The notes beneath the pieces are model-generated. The model had not been told where the DNA came from and searched no databases. It saw nothing but the letters and a program-made list of their open reading frames with translations. The position numbers and the translations under genes are program-made. From Carettochelys insculpta (taxonomy: Eukaryota; Chordata; Testudines; Carettochelyidae), in contig NC_134137.1 of assembly GCF_033958435.1 (NCBI RefSeq), positions 105,844,501-105,908,500 of the forward strand: DNA of 64,000 nt, given 5' to 3'. The number at the start of each line of letters is the position of its first letter. Position 1 is the first letter of the stretch. Shown piece by piece: positions 12,190 through 24,260 of this stretch.

Positions 12190-13690
12190 CAAATAATTAT
12201 CTATTCTTCAGGGTACATTGAGGTCTCATTTTCAAGCTTTTTCTCTCAACTATCAGATTTCTTTTTAATTAAAGATGATTTTTCTTGTGTAATAGAAGAT
12301 TCAAGCAAGGTGAGGGAAAATAACAAATATTACAGAGTTTGTGATAAAATCATGAGCTGGTAACACTGATCATAAGAAATGCCTCAGATTATATTATAAC
12401 TGAAATGTAGTGGGGAGATAAATATCTTGATTACATTTTTGTGTGTTAATGGAAGACTAAAAAATCATTGCTTTGAAAGAAGGGATATCTTTCTGCTCAA
12501 AAATGGAAATGTTTTCTCATCCTTTCAGGCAAGGTTTGTTTTTCTGTGGTATCAGATTCTCAAAAAAATTGGTAGATAGACAGAAGTCAGTTTAAGATTG
12601 CTTGATCCCTTGAACTGCATAGGAACCCAGTGAAGAGATTGGAAAAGGCACCAGTACTTGGACTGAAGTAGAGTTGATTAGGCTTAAAATATATTTTACT
12701 GTTAACACAGCTGTGTTAGAGAGCAAATTGCTGTGGACAGATTATCCTTCTCTAACATACGCCATGTAAATGGAAACCAGTTCATAGCTAAAAAGAGAAT
12801 AATATTTATAGTAAAAAAAAAAAGTTTGCTACTTTGGAGTATGAAATAGATAGCATACTATCTATGTAGGATACTACAATAAAATTAATCATGTACCATC
12901 CTAAATAAATAAAACTGAATATATAAAATTAATCATCTATCAAGTTAATTATACCATCTAAACTGAGACCAATTCACAATTAAAAAAGCAAACAGTATGT
13001 GTAATAAAAACAAAAGTTTGCTACTTTGCAGCATGAAATAGATCATATAAAAATAATCTAATGATCAGAGAAATACTTTTCACTTGTGTATACAGCAAGC
13101 TTTTCTGAATAAATTTGATTCACGGTCTCAAGAACTATGCTGCTATTTAATTTATCACTTTCCTGACTTGTCTCTTGTTGAAGGATGGTGAAGAGCAAAG
13201 AATGAGCTAAAGAGTGAAACCAACAGTACCTCCTCCTTTTGTATCCTGATCAATCATTAAAACTTAAAACCAGCGGTTTCTTTCAGTTATCAAGTGACCT
13301 GACTTTGATCAAACCACTGCATGCAAAACTGAATTACTGAAGTTAATAATGCATGGCCTTTACTTTATTGTAGCATCTGTACTTGTTGACAATTTACATA
13401 GATGCCAACAGATTAACTCACTATACTTTCTACCTGAAATCGCAGCTTAATTAGGATCATTTATCAAAATGACACCTCTTTTATACAGCCAAATCAAATT
13501 GATTACTGTTGTTCTTCTGGTTCTCTGCAAGTGTAAGGAACAATATTTTTGGAAACAAAGATGGATAAATATTTATCTTGCATATCAAACGTATTGTTCC
13601 TATTAGAAGTACATACATTATACACCATAGTTCCATGGAGGAACCTAGTTTAACTTTCATATCTATGTCTTTGATGGCCTCCCTCACTGG
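12190..13690. other. AT-rich stretch with one diverged tandem duplication
   Basis: Segments at about 12770-12855 and 12960-13045 are diverged copies (shared GTTTGCTACTTTG and ATGAAATAGAT, preceded by CCAGTTCATAG / CCAATTCACAA). No coding sequence or recognised transposon was found. Confidence 0.45.
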
Positions 13691-13699
13691 GGGTGAACA

Positions 13700-13915
13700 T
13701 CTCACCATCTGCAATGTATTTTACCTTGAAACACCTGTATGAGTAAGGAAAATAGTATTATTCTTAATTCACAGATAATATTTCTGTGCTTTGGTTCCCT
13801 AAGTGATTTTCCCAAAGTCATACGGCAGATCGGAAATGGAGCAGCAGATTGACTCAGGGTCTCCCTAGTCCAATGGTAGTGCCTTTGACCTCTGGACCAT
13901 CCTTCCTTTGCAGAA
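13700..13915 (-). mobile_element. MIR/CORE-type SINE (minus strand)
   Basis: On the minus strand it starts with GGATGGTCCAGAGGTCAAAG, a tRNA-like head. It continues through a CORE-like TGACTTTGGGAAAATCACTTA block and ends with GCACAGAAATATTATC. That is the order of amniote MIR-class SINEs. It is old and diverged. Confidence 0.55.
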
Positions 13916-14349
13916 ATTTTATCCATTTGAGGCTTGTGTAAAATGGCAAGCTTGGAGTTTGGTTGTATTTTGGAAGAATGTTATTCAAGAACAATAACGC
14001 CTCTAAAATTAAACAGAGCTAAGCTATACACCTCTGGTATGATGCTGGGTCCTTTTCCAAGTAGTCAAAGAAAATTGACTTACCTTAGTAACTGATGTAT
14101 TTTTAACTTATATTTGTGAAGTACTGTCCATATGGGTCCCCCGATAAGTACACATGTGAGGAGAGTCTTTTGAATAGCTGTGCCTGTTGGGCTACACCTC
14201 TGCCAGGAATGTCTTCATGACCCCTGTACCACCTGAGGGGATAAAGGGCAGAGTAGATACAACTGATGCTCAGTTCCCTGCCAATTCATAATCTTAGAAA
14301 GAGGACTCTGAAAAAGTGGAGATGGTGGGCAGACCATGGGGTATATGTA

Positions 14350-14724
14350 TGTGGAAGCCATCTTGTATAGAAGCCATTTCACATCCCTTACTTCTGCACA
14401 CACACAGGAGCCTGTCCTTTCCTTGACCTGTTTGGGAATGGCTGGGAGGATGAGCTCTATGGAATGTGTTAATGAACTGTTTGGAGTTGGGGATCCAGCT
14501 CCCTTGTACCTGTTTTTCCTTGCTGATAACGGTTTATCTTTGGAAAGCGATTTACGATTCTCTAACTAATTGCCTCTGACACTGGGCTTGTTTGTGTAAG
14601 GGTATAAAATACTAGATTTAGCTGCATCAAGAGCCTTGCTGGATTTGGCTCATCTGTTGCCTTATTGAATTCAATAAAGCTGAATGTTAGCTGCCTAAAC
14701 ACAGAGAAGTCATGTGCTTCAACA
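14350..14724 (+). repeat. Solo LTR, 375 bp
   Basis: It starts TGTGGAAG and ends CTTCAACA, an almost perfect 8-bp inverted repeat with TG...CA ends. It is flanked by the direct repeat TGTA (14346-14349 and 14725-14728). Inside are TATAAAA at 14603-14609 and AATAAA at 14673-14678, the order and spacing of U3-R in an LTR. No internal retroviral or Ty3-like sequence adjoins it, so it is probably a solo LTR. The family was not identified. Confidence 0.6.
14603..14609 (+). promoter_or_regulatory. Probable TATA box of the solo LTR
   Basis: TATAAAA lies 64 bases upstream of the polyadenylation signal AATAAA (14673-14678), as in compact LTR promoters. Confidence 0.45.
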
Positions 14725-14729
14725 TGTAG

Positions 14730-17700
14730 AAAACAAAATCTCAGAAAACCACAGCTACTGTGAAGTAAATGGCTGTTCTTTCTCTTAGAATATATATCTA
14801 TGTGGATTCCTGTCTAGGTCATTGGTCAGTAGTGTCCCACCTGGAAGATGGGAGTGAAGAGATCCTGTCTGCCTTTAGTTAAACAGTGATTGTAATACTG
14901 CTTTACCAACTTGACATCCTATCTTGTAGCCAGTCCAAGGCACAGTGTATAGCTCAAAGTCAAGGCTTCCCCTCCTTTAGTGTTTTTTTTTCTTGTTTGC
15001 GGGCTTATTGCACATTAAGAGACATTTAGGAAAGTAGAAGAATGTGACTGAAAAACATTAAAAATTGGAAGCAGGCTTAGTTTTCCAAACTACTTTTAAC
15101 TGGTTATTTTAAAATGGACTATATTGCAAACTGATGCCCCTTTGAGTGCCCTTGTCTGACCTCCATCACATGAAGTAGTCTTGACTAACAGCACCTCCAG
15201 GGGACAAGTGTGCCTCAAAGACTACAAACCTGAAATCCAGAGATCTTTAAGCAAGTAGTCCCTGATGGGTAAAAGCTAGTGAATGAAAATGAATGAAGTT
15301 TGAGAAAAGATCATTGTTAAATTAAAAATGTTCAGTTTCCTTAATCACTTTTGTTACTGTTTTCATAGATGTTTTCACAAATGGTGGTAGAAAAAGTAAA
15401 TATTTGTTGGGGATTTGTGCTCTTATTTTTATTTTTCTTCTCCTTAAGCAAATAAATGTTTCTTTATAAAGAACAGATTTCCTTTGAAATAAAATTTGTA
15501 GCTTTAGTATCTACATAGTCTCTGTTTTAAGTGTGCAATGCTGTAGCTTTCCAGTATTGTTTTTCAATTTAGAAGGGAAATTGTTTGCTGCTAATGTGGC
15601 TTTTCAATTGAAATTGATAATAAGGTTGGTTCCATCCTATTTATTTGTAATTCTTCAGTCCATTTTGCCTCCATCAACATATCACCTCCCCGTAGCAAAC
15701 TTCTGAGACATAAAAGATGCAGGCTGCTTGACAAGCCATTTCCATCAACAATTGTCATAGCATCTTCATCTAAACTATTCTCTATTGTTCCTACTTCAGC
15801 ACATGAATTAATCTTCAGACACACCTTCAACACTGAGGGTAGCTTGTTAACCTACTCACTTTCTGTACTTTTCAACAGCTGAGCACTTCTTCCTCACATT
15901 CCATCTATACCTGCCTCAGGCTCAATGCTGAAATGCTACCAGTAACTGCTAGCCCATGTCTTTTAGGGAACATTAAACATTTTTGAGTAACAGAATTAGT
16001 GACCATGTTTTGCTCTGCACATGAATACTGAATTTCAGGTATGTTTAATCTGCATGAAAAATGTAAGAAAGTGCAGAAATTGATATATTTGTCTTAAGTG
16101 TCTTCAAAGGCATGACAACACTACTTGTTCAAATGTGCAGACAAGATTTCTTTTGCAGAACTAGGATTTTGGCAAAAAGGCCTTTGAATGTCTGTTGTTG
16201 AATGTAATCTTGAGCCAGAGAAAAACAGGATGTCTCAGAAACAACACAGCTGGATAGTGTGGATAATGGAGGTTATTGCATTTACAGTAATCTTAGACAC
16301 AACAGACTTAAGGCAATTGAAAGCAACAGGTTGCAAATTTTAGATGACATAGGGGAAAAAGAACATGCCTTTTTATCTTATTGACTAGCCAACTTGTGAC
16401 TGGTGAAGCAACCGATGTTGGGAATGGGAATAGAACAAACTGCCATTGAACCCTATTGTTGCACTACATATACTCAGTTTACTGAAATGGTTGAATGACT
16501 GGAAGAGGGTTAGCAGATAAAATATTGACTGAGCTCCAAAACATAGCTGTGTATATCACCAGGCCTGTGTCCACTTAAATGCAGGTAGCATGTGATTGAA
16601 TGTTTTAATGGAGATTCGTCACATATTTGAAACGAGCATTTCATTGCACTGTCTGTCCATTATGTAAGTCACAGCCAAGAGTGTGAGTTGTGACTCTGGA
16701 AACAGTCCAGTGTGAAAGGCAGTGCACTGTGACTTGGGGAGTCCTCATGCCCCTCTTATCCCCTTGTTGCTCTGGGACTGGAGTAGACTGGTCAAAGTCT
16801 ATATCCAGCAAAGCACATGCTCCACAGCATATGCAGCACAGTTAGGCCACTGATGAATGATTTACTTTCAAAGAAAGAACCATTACACACTGCTGTTCCT
16901 GAAAGCTTGGCTCAGTGGCCCAGTGTTCTTTTTCAGTATCAGATACAGGTATGGGTATTTGTTACTTTGTCTGTGACTATTGCTACTAGGACAGTATTTT
17001 CCCAATGGTTCTTACATCAAACACTGCTGATGTCCCACTGACTGAGGAATGTTTTGACTAGTTTTGATGTTGTGAAGAATTGACCCAAGACCAATTTATT
17101 TGTTTTGGAAGACAGATCTGTAATGTTGTTTGTTGTCTAAAACATCAGATACCATTTAGTTCATGGTCTGTCATTTATGACAACTTTATAGACATTTCAG
17201 ACCCCCGCCCTCTACCTGGACTTCCACTGGTCTTGTATAAAGATATCCTAGATCCTGGAGTGTGCTGTTCATAGACAACATAGATCAAAGAAAACAAATA
17301 GCTAAGAAGGAGAAGATAAATGCAAATAACTGGGGATACCTCCATAATTCAAGTATTACCTGCTAGTGGTGGTGATTTACTGATACTTGTACTTTTACTT
17401 TGCTACAAGCCATGATGAAATACAGTGTCATTTTTAGGGAAAGAAATTCTTAAACCTACTCTGCAAAATCAAGTGATTCATTTACTATACTAGTTTATGA
17501 CAAAAAGAACTTTTCAGCTATCACCTTGAAGTGCCCAATCCTTGTCTCTTGTGTTGTATTCCAGATGATACTAGTTTTGAAAGACAGCAATGAGAACACT
17601 TAATTCATCATAAGTGACTTAAAGATTACAGTCCCTTATTTGGAGCTCACGTGTAGCAGATAGCTGATGTGTCAGTGACCTCGGTGTGGAATTGCAAGAA

Positions 17701-17750
17701 AGGGTTAGCTTAGCAATACCTGTTGTGTCATTACTGTGTGATAAATATGC
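14730..17750. other. Non-coding stretch, nothing recognised
   Basis: Only short random reading frames (80 codons or fewer) occur. No transposon tips, RNA genes or splice-bounded exons could be supported. Confidence 0.45.
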
Positions 17751-17753
17751 AGT

Positions 17754-17884
17754 CTTTCAAGAATTGCTCTATCTCCTGGCAATGTTCAGTTCAGTTTTTA
17801 GCCAAAGCTGCTTATTTTATATATAAGCAGCTTTGGCTAAAAACTGAACTGAACATTGCCAGGAGATAGAGCAATTCTTGAAAG
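17754..17884. repeat. Perfect palindrome: 62-bp arms, 7-base loop
   Basis: The arm 17754-17815 (starting CTTTCAAGAATTGCTC, ending AGCTGCTTAT) is repeated as an exact reverse complement at 17823-17884. The spacer is TTTATAT. The arms are not low-complexity and match no other element seen in the window. No mismatch was found, which implies a very recent origin or an assembly/cloning fold-back. Confidence 0.9.
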
Positions 17885-17889
17885 AATTT

Positions 17890-18820
17890 TATATATATAT
17901 AATCAGTTAAAAATAACTTTCTGAAAATTTTGAAGTGACTATTAGAGACACACAACATCATATAATTTGGCTTGGTTTGACTGTATGTTAGTTTGAAATG
18001 TCATTTTTCTTTCCACAGTAATGTGCAACTACTAAACATGAGTTGGGGATAATTAAAGTGTACTTTGTAAACATGTTTTTAAAAGGCTAAAAGCAATTTT
18101 GTCAAAACCCCTCAATGTTCAACTAAATGTGCTGATACAGTCTCAATAGCTGCATTTATCACATCTAAAGATAAGCATTCTGTTTATCACATACCCTTAG
18201 AGAAGTCCCACTAATCTTTGTGTTGAAGTTAAATGTTCTTTGGATAGCATACTGAGTAGGCAGAGGACGAGGTAAAATGAATATAAATATAAGTAGTAGT
18301 ATATTTTTTCAGAATAAATCTAAATATGCTTAGTGACCATCGTAAAAATACATGGTTTGCGAGAGCATGTGGCTGAGTGTAGAAAAGACCCCAGCTGTGT
18401 GACACCTATGGGGGAGGTAAGGGAGTTCACACACAAATGTAAACCACTGAGAAGAAGTTTCTTGGTGTCTTTTGCAAGCACAACCCTCACAACAGCCTTG
18501 TGTTCATGTGGTGTGGCAGGGCAGCAGCTGGTGCCAGGCAGTGCAGAAAAAGAAACAAGTGTAGAGTCAGAACCACAAACTCCCTACAGGGCTGTTTGTA
18601 ATGGGTAGGCGCACTCACAGCGCTAATAGCAAAGAAAGACAGACATTTCTCAGGCTCTCATAGAAACAAGAGCCCACAGCTACAGGCTTGCTGCTCCAGC
18701 TCTGAAATTCATGTTTTTTCTGTTGCCTAATTCCAGCATGCCTGGAGAGCAGCAGCCAGAGCAGAGCACTGTGGGGGCATTATGGTTTTCATATGGGACA
18801 CCTCTGGAGGCTAACAAATT
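17890..18820. other. Non-coding stretch, nothing recognised
   Basis: A 91-codon frame at 18333-18608 has no recognisable domain and no supporting context. The rest is AT-rich. Confidence 0.4.
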
Positions 18821-18829
18821 TGATTTTAA

Positions 18830-19029
18830 GACATGGCACTTCCACAATGGCCTTCAGTTGAACTTCTAAATTTGAGCTTGACGCTATACCCATCAGGTAA
18901 CGGTGATTTTGTAATCTCGATATTAGTGGTCCCTAAATTGAGCTAGTGGTATTTACAATGAAGATAGTGACATGGTACAATCGAGCTAGCTGCCTTCAAT
19001 TTGAATTGATCTTGTAGTATAGACACAGC
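18830..19029 (-). mobile_element. MITE fragment with GGCTGTGTCTATACTAC tip
   Basis: The right end, read inward, is GGCTGTGTCTATACTACAAG, the tip shared by the other Harbinger-like MITEs. The next triplet outside is TTA. The left boundary is not identifiable. Confidence 0.4.
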
Positions 19030-19034
19030 CTTAG

Positions 19035-19958
19035 ACTGATCTTTTCCCTCTCTGAGGCGAAGCCCAGTCTTGTATATTTTTGCAGGGGAAAACTTACACC
19101 CCAGCCAGAGTGGTAGGCAGGTTGACTAAAGTTAGGAGTTTAGATAATTTTGTGATATGCACGTTGATCCCAGCACCCCTTGGTGATGAAGGAAAGTTCT
19201 GGTACCGCAACAGCCTGACTCCTGCATGAAGAATATACCTACCAGCAATGAGCATCCGCCCCTCTGCCGTGACGGAAGAGTCCAGAGTCATCTCAGCCTA
19301 AGGATCATTCACAGTGCACAATGTTTTGGTTAGCTGCTCAAGAAAATTGTTCAGGAGGCTCCTTACTAAGCCCGTGGATAAGCGTTTGGAGTTTTTTTGT
19401 TTTGTTTTGTTTTAACCTGTAAATCCTGAGGAGGGATTTACCACCTTATCCCTTTTGTGAGTCCTCTGACCTGTATTGAATCCAGTCAGCCACACTGCTA
19501 ACTTCTTCATGGAAGATACCATGGTCACAGGTCATCAATAGGCATGACAAAGAAAATATAGCAAAAGAATGCTAATGTTATATTTGCTGTATCAGATCAC
19601 GTGAGTGGGGAACTCCACTGGTCTTACCAGGACAGGCTCGGGGGACCCTGAGAATAGCGTTTTACTCTTTTGTATTTAGCTCCTGTGTAATATAATTACT
19701 CTGACTATATTGTATGTGTTTGTTATTATGGGGTTACCCTGTGGTTAGAATTTGCTCCCAACTTGTGATAGTGACCCTGCCAGGAAGCAGCAAAGGAAGT
19801 TCAGATCTCCAGATAAATTCACATGGAAAGGAAATAAAGCAGTTATACTGTGATGAGTGAGAGACGGTGGGATCCAAAAGAACCCACGCCTATCCATCAA
19901 AACTCTGAAAGTAGATTGGCATTAAAGGAGGTCACTGGGTGAAGATGTGATGCTACAG
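19035..19958. other. Non-coding stretch, nothing recognised
   Basis: No supported genes or repeats were found. The 3' part forms the left flank of the LINE insertion. Confidence 0.4.
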
Positions 19959-19974
19959 TACTATCTGTGAAGTG

Positions 19975-21916
19975 ACTTCACCAAGCGATGCCGGAGTACC
20001 TCTCCGGGTGCAAGTCATCGCTGACAAAGCCAAACAGATGGAGCGCTGGGTTGAGTACAGCTCGGAGTAGTGCTCACGCGAGAACGTTGTGGTTGACGCA
20101 GCCCTCGATATCGTTGAGCTCCTACCAGTAATGGATGAACTGGATCAAGAACCGACTGTAGATGAACTGAAGAGAGCCATCGACAGCATTGCAGCAGGAA
20201 AGGCCTCTGGCCAGGATGGTATACCACCAGAGGTAATCAAGTGTGCTGCGGACACACTCCTGGAACCCCTACATGAGCTACTGTGCCTGTGCTGGAAAGA
20301 GGGTGAGGTTCCACAGGATATGCGCGACGCTAACATTGTAACGTTGTGTAAGAACAAAGGAGACAGAAGCGACTGCAACAACTACCGTGGAATCTCCCTC
20401 CTAAGTGTCACTGGTAAACTGTTCACTTGCATCATCCTTGGCAGACTCCAGAAGATTGCTGAGAGGGTGTACCCCGAATTGCAGTGCGGATTCCGCGCAG
20501 AGAGGTCTACCGTTGACATGGTCTTCTCTCTAAGGCAGCTGCAGGAAAAGTGCAGGGAGCAGAGGAAGCCACTCTACATAGCCTTCATCGACCTGACTTG
20601 GTCAGCAGGGATGGTCTGTTCAAACTGCCCCACAAGATAGGCTGTCCTCCACGGTTACTCGAGATGATCCAGTCGTTCCACGAAGACATGAGAGGAACCA
20701 TCCAATATGACGGCGCATTATTGGATGCTTTCAGAATCAGGAGTCGCATCAAACAAGGATGCTTGCTTGCTCCGACATTGTTCGGGATCTTCTTTGCACT
20801 CCTCCTGAAGCATGCCTTTGGATCTTCAACAGAGGGCATCTTGCTGCACACAGGATCTGATGGGAAACTGTTTAATCTTGCACGGCTGAAAGCTAAGTCT
20901 AAGGTGCGGGAAGTCCTCATCAGAGACATGCTGTTTGCAGACGATGCTGCTGTAGTGTCTCACACAGAAGACCGGCTTCAAAAACTGCTGGATCAGTTCT
21001 CCAAAGCGTGCAAGGACTTTGTGCTTACCATCAGCCTAAAGAAGACAAACATACTTGGTCAGGATGTTGCTGAATCCCCATCAATCAGCATTGACAACTA
21101 TACGTTCAAGGTCGTCCACGAGTTCGTTTACCTCGGGTCCACCATCACTGACACCCTGTCGTTGGACACTGAGCAAAATAGGAGGATCGGAAAAGCGGCC
21201 ACAACTCTGTCCAGACTCAGCAAGAGAGTGTGGAATAACAACAAGCTGTACACTCACACCAAAATGCAAGTCTACAGAGCGTGCATCCTCAGCACCCTCC
21301 TTTATGGCAGCGAGACTTGGACGCTGTATGCCTGCCAGGAAAAGAGGCTGAACGTCTTCCACTTGCTCTGCCTCAGGCGCATCCTTGGAATATCATGGAA
21401 GGACAGAGTGACCAACACCACCGTCCTCGAGCAAGCTGGAATCCCAGCCACGCACACCCTTCTCAGGCAGCGTTGGCTCCGCTGGCTTGGCCACGTCCAC
21501 AGGATGAATGATGGAAGGATTCCAAAAGACATCCTGTATGGTGAGCTAGCCTCTGGCAAAAGACCTCCCAGATGCCCCCAGTTGCGCTACAAAGATGTCT
21601 GCAAGAGAGACCTCAGAGAGGTAGACATCGAGCTGGACAACTGGGAAGAACTAGCAGACGACCGCAGCAGATGGAGGCAGGGGTTACACAAGGGCCTTCA
21701 GAAGGACGAGATGAGGATCAGACAGCTAGCAGAGGAGGAGCGAGTGAACAGAAAGCACACTAAGGATTTGCCAGACACCCACCACGTCTGCAAGAGATGC
21801 AGCAAGGACTGTCACTCTCGTGTGGGTCTTTGTAGTCACAGTAGACGCTGTAAATGAAGTCCTCAGTTGAAACTATAAAGGACGCGATCCATAGTCTATG
21901 CAGACTGAAGGATGCC
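19975..21916 (+). mobile_element. 5'-truncated non-LTR retrotransposon (LINE) with 16-bp target-site duplication
   Basis: The direct repeat TACTATCTGTGAAGTG lies at 19959-19974 and 21917-21932. Between the two copies is a 1942-bp insert holding a reverse transcriptase and a C-terminal zinc-knuckle but no endonuclease domain, so it is 5'-truncated. The 3' end after the stop codon is about 60 bp and has no poly(A). The perfect duplication indicates target-primed reverse transcription and a fairly young insertion. The clade was not assigned; an RTE-like or related LINE is possible. Confidence 0.8.
19985..21857 (+). pseudogene. LINE reverse transcriptase with C-terminal zinc motif, broken by frameshift
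   Basis: Frame one (to 20640) carries the N-terminal RT block: KRAIDSIAAGKASGQDGIPPE, then DCNNYRGISLLSV, then CGFRAERSTVDMVFSLRQL, then the start of motif A, IAFIDLT. The frame then jumps near 20597; the missing stretch corresponds to the AFD half of motif A, and the shift requires a deletion of 1 mod 3 bases (about 13). The second frame (to 21857) resumes with LVSRDGLFKLPHKIG, motif B region IKQGCLLAPTLFG, catalytic FADD (about 20933), a thumb YLGSTITD, LLYGSETW, LRWLGHVHRM, and a terminal C-x2-C...H-x4-C motif (21786-21854). A stop (TAG near 20068) also interrupts the first part. It cannot encode a working enzyme. Confidence 0.8.
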
Positions 21917-21934
21917 TACTATCTGTGAAGTGGT

Positions 21935-23680
21935 GTTTATGTGTGTTTTGCAGCAGTTAGTGACCCCAACAAGGAATCAAACATAATCGTGCTTGGTGGC
22001 GTCTAAGCATATGCTAATTGTATGCACCATCTTGTGTCTGTCTGGGCAATTTAGGTAATATTCTCTCATTGTTTCCTTGTTCCTCCTCATCTGTATTGAT
22101 CTATATTTAGTGTCACCCCAAGCATTCCCAATGTCGGCTCTCCTGGTTAATAATATGTGCTTATTGTCTTGAAAAGGGCTGTCCAAATAAGTTGTTGATT
22201 TTTAATTTTTGTTTATTTCTGTTTTCCTAGCACCTAGAAACCCCTGGACCCTTCATCCAGGACCCCATCCAGCCAGAACAAACTCAGAACAGACAGACAG
22301 TCCATTCCCCAACGATCTGTTTCATCTTTTAAAATTAAAAGATAAATACAGATGGGGATGAACAAGGAAACAATGAAAGAATATTACCTAAACTGACCAG
22401 ACAGACACAAGATGGGGTAAGGAGAGAACACTGAGGCAGAACACACAATGTGATGGCAAAGGTCATGTTAGTTACACAGTTTTAAAATTTGTTTGGAGTG
22501 TTTTTGGATTCAGACTTAGTGGGTTGTTTAGGAGGGGATAAGCTAGAAATGGAAAGAATCTAAAGCACCTGAGAGAAGCAGGGCAGGGGAGAAGGCAAAA
22601 GGAAGGTCTGCAGTGAAATAGAGGTGAGAAGACTATGAAGAAGTAAGAGAGAGGATTAAAGCAAACAGCTAATCAGCACAGGGCAGAGAGACTCAGAATA
22701 TTTCAGTTCTATCTGGATTCTTTACAGTTTCTTGCCTTGACTGCTCGTATTCTCTGGAGTCTCTTGATGGCGTCTCCACAGTTTTTTCCTAAAGGCCGTA
22801 TGATGAATGAAGGAGAGGCACCACTTAGATATTAGTACCTCTGTAGTCCCAGGTATGAGTGTGTTTCCCCAGCACAGTTCTGAGTTCAGGAGGAAGGATG
22901 ACCCCAGCTTGGCCAATTTTACCCTCTTCCCACCAGTGATCTGTTGAATACTGAAGACTTATGCTTTAATTCATCTGGGAAAGTTTCATTTCTGACTTGA
23001 AATTGCCTGAGTCCTTACAGAGTTGCACAAAGAGGCAAAGAAGAAAATTCATTCTTTGGTGTCAGCCTCTGTCAGATGAGCTGATAGAAGCTTTCTTTTT
23101 GTCATCTGGGGTTACCAATTAAATGCCACTGTTTTCTGCAATTAAGCTTCCTTTGTGCTTAGAACAGTAGTCTTCAGTGTAAACAACTAAAAGACTAAAA
23201 ATATGTCTTTAAGAATCCCAGTTAATCAAAATTAAACACTGACTCAGCATATTGAGAAGGTATTTCCCTTCGATTCTGTAACATAGTGCACTATGATGGT
23301 TATTCATCAGCTACCTAGTATTTCTAGGATTGTTTCTCTACACTTGAGACTAGATAGGGATATCCTGAATCTAATGTACATTCTTCATATTTAGCATTGT
23401 AAGATTAGTTTAGTTTGTAGAGAGAAGAAGGTCGATGTGACTGACTATTTTTAAGTAACTGAAAATCAAAATGGTACTAATAGACAGATGTGTAACAAAT
23501 GTTTACTTTATATCTCTTACATGAAAAGGGAACACTTTATTATATGTTTAATATGGTTTAACTTTTTGCAGATTTAATTAGCTTAATAAAAATTTAAAGT
23601 GAATTTGTATAATTGAAGTGGATTAGTGGTATTAATTTGTTCTGAACAAATGTGCACTGGTATTTTATGCATTTATAGCT
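21935..23680. other. Non-coding stretch with one foldback
   Basis: Apart from the inverted repeat at 22027-22415, no gene or recognised element was found. Confidence 0.4.
22027..22415. repeat. Foldback with about 76-bp arms
   Basis: Left arm 22027-22102 (CCATCTTGTGTCTGTCTGG ... CATCTGTATTGATCT) is matched by the reverse complement of 22340-22415 with a handful of mismatches, roughly 88-90% identity by eye. The 237-bp spacer is unremarkable. It could be a MITE without recognised tips or an inverted duplication. Confidence 0.65.
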
Positions 23681-23689
23681 GTAGGACAT

Positions 23690-24018
23690 TACAGGTTGAA
23701 CATCTGTATTGCGGCAGCTTCATGACTCACTGTTGCTGAACGAGAGACTTTGCCTGACTGGGGGAGGTCAGTATTGTCTAGCAGCAGTACCAACACTTTC
23801 ATGGCTTATTAGGCTCTTAGAAGACATTTAGGGGTAAATTAGAGCTAAATAACTGCACAGAAAACTGAAAGCCAGGACTGGTGGTTGTGAACAAACTTTA
23901 TGGGACCAAAGGAAATGTGGCCACACCCATGATAAACAGTTGTCAGGATAATTAAAATCATGTTGTACAATGGATGTTGCCATATAAGAGAGTTCTGGAT
24001 TAGAGAGGTTCAACCTGT
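23690..24018 (-). mobile_element. Tigger/pogo-like MITE (CAGGTTGAAC tips, TA duplication)
   Basis: It is bounded by TACAGGTTGAAC and GTTCAACCTGTA, perfect inverted tips next to TA on both sides, the signature of Tc1/mariner-class elements. It is about 330 bp and non-coding. Its reverse complement aligns along its length with the sequence flanking the Harbinger element (38785-38978 and 43590-43725), so it is a second copy of that repeat and shows the site before insertion. Confidence 0.7.
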
Positions 24019-24019
24019 A

Positions 24020-24260
24020 TTAACATTGAGATATGTTGTTGAAGAAATTCTGTTTCATTTATAAATTACACACAGGGGAACTACAGTCTGTTATTTAAAA
24101 ACTAAATATTGTCAGTATCCCACTACAAGAAATTGAATCTGAAGCGCCTATTATTAACAGTTACGTAATAACGAGGTAGCACTAAGAATATGATGTCTTT
24201 CTCTGTTACTGAAGCAGTGCTATGCAAGGTCCTGATTTTTCACTGGGATCTTCTCATAGA
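24020..24260. other. Short non-coding spacer
   Basis: Nothing recognised. Confidence 0.4.

Larger units (their letters stand above)
8455..12190 (+). mobile_element. Old DIRS retrotransposon copy (different family from the intact one)
   Basis: The left end near 8458 reads GGAGTTCTTGAAGGTG. A related tip recurs near 11922 (GGAGTTCTTTGAGATGG), and a roughly inverted version appears near 12130-12175 (CATGTCTTGAAGAATACC). That matches a left tip, an internal complementary region and a right tip in DIRS order. Between them are decayed reverse transcriptase, RNase H and tyrosine recombinase pieces in the correct sequence. Confidence 0.6.

Noticed and set aside
18333..18608. 91-codon frame as a possible small gene
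   Set aside because: No start context, domain, splice sites or neighbouring exon; length is within chance for this region.
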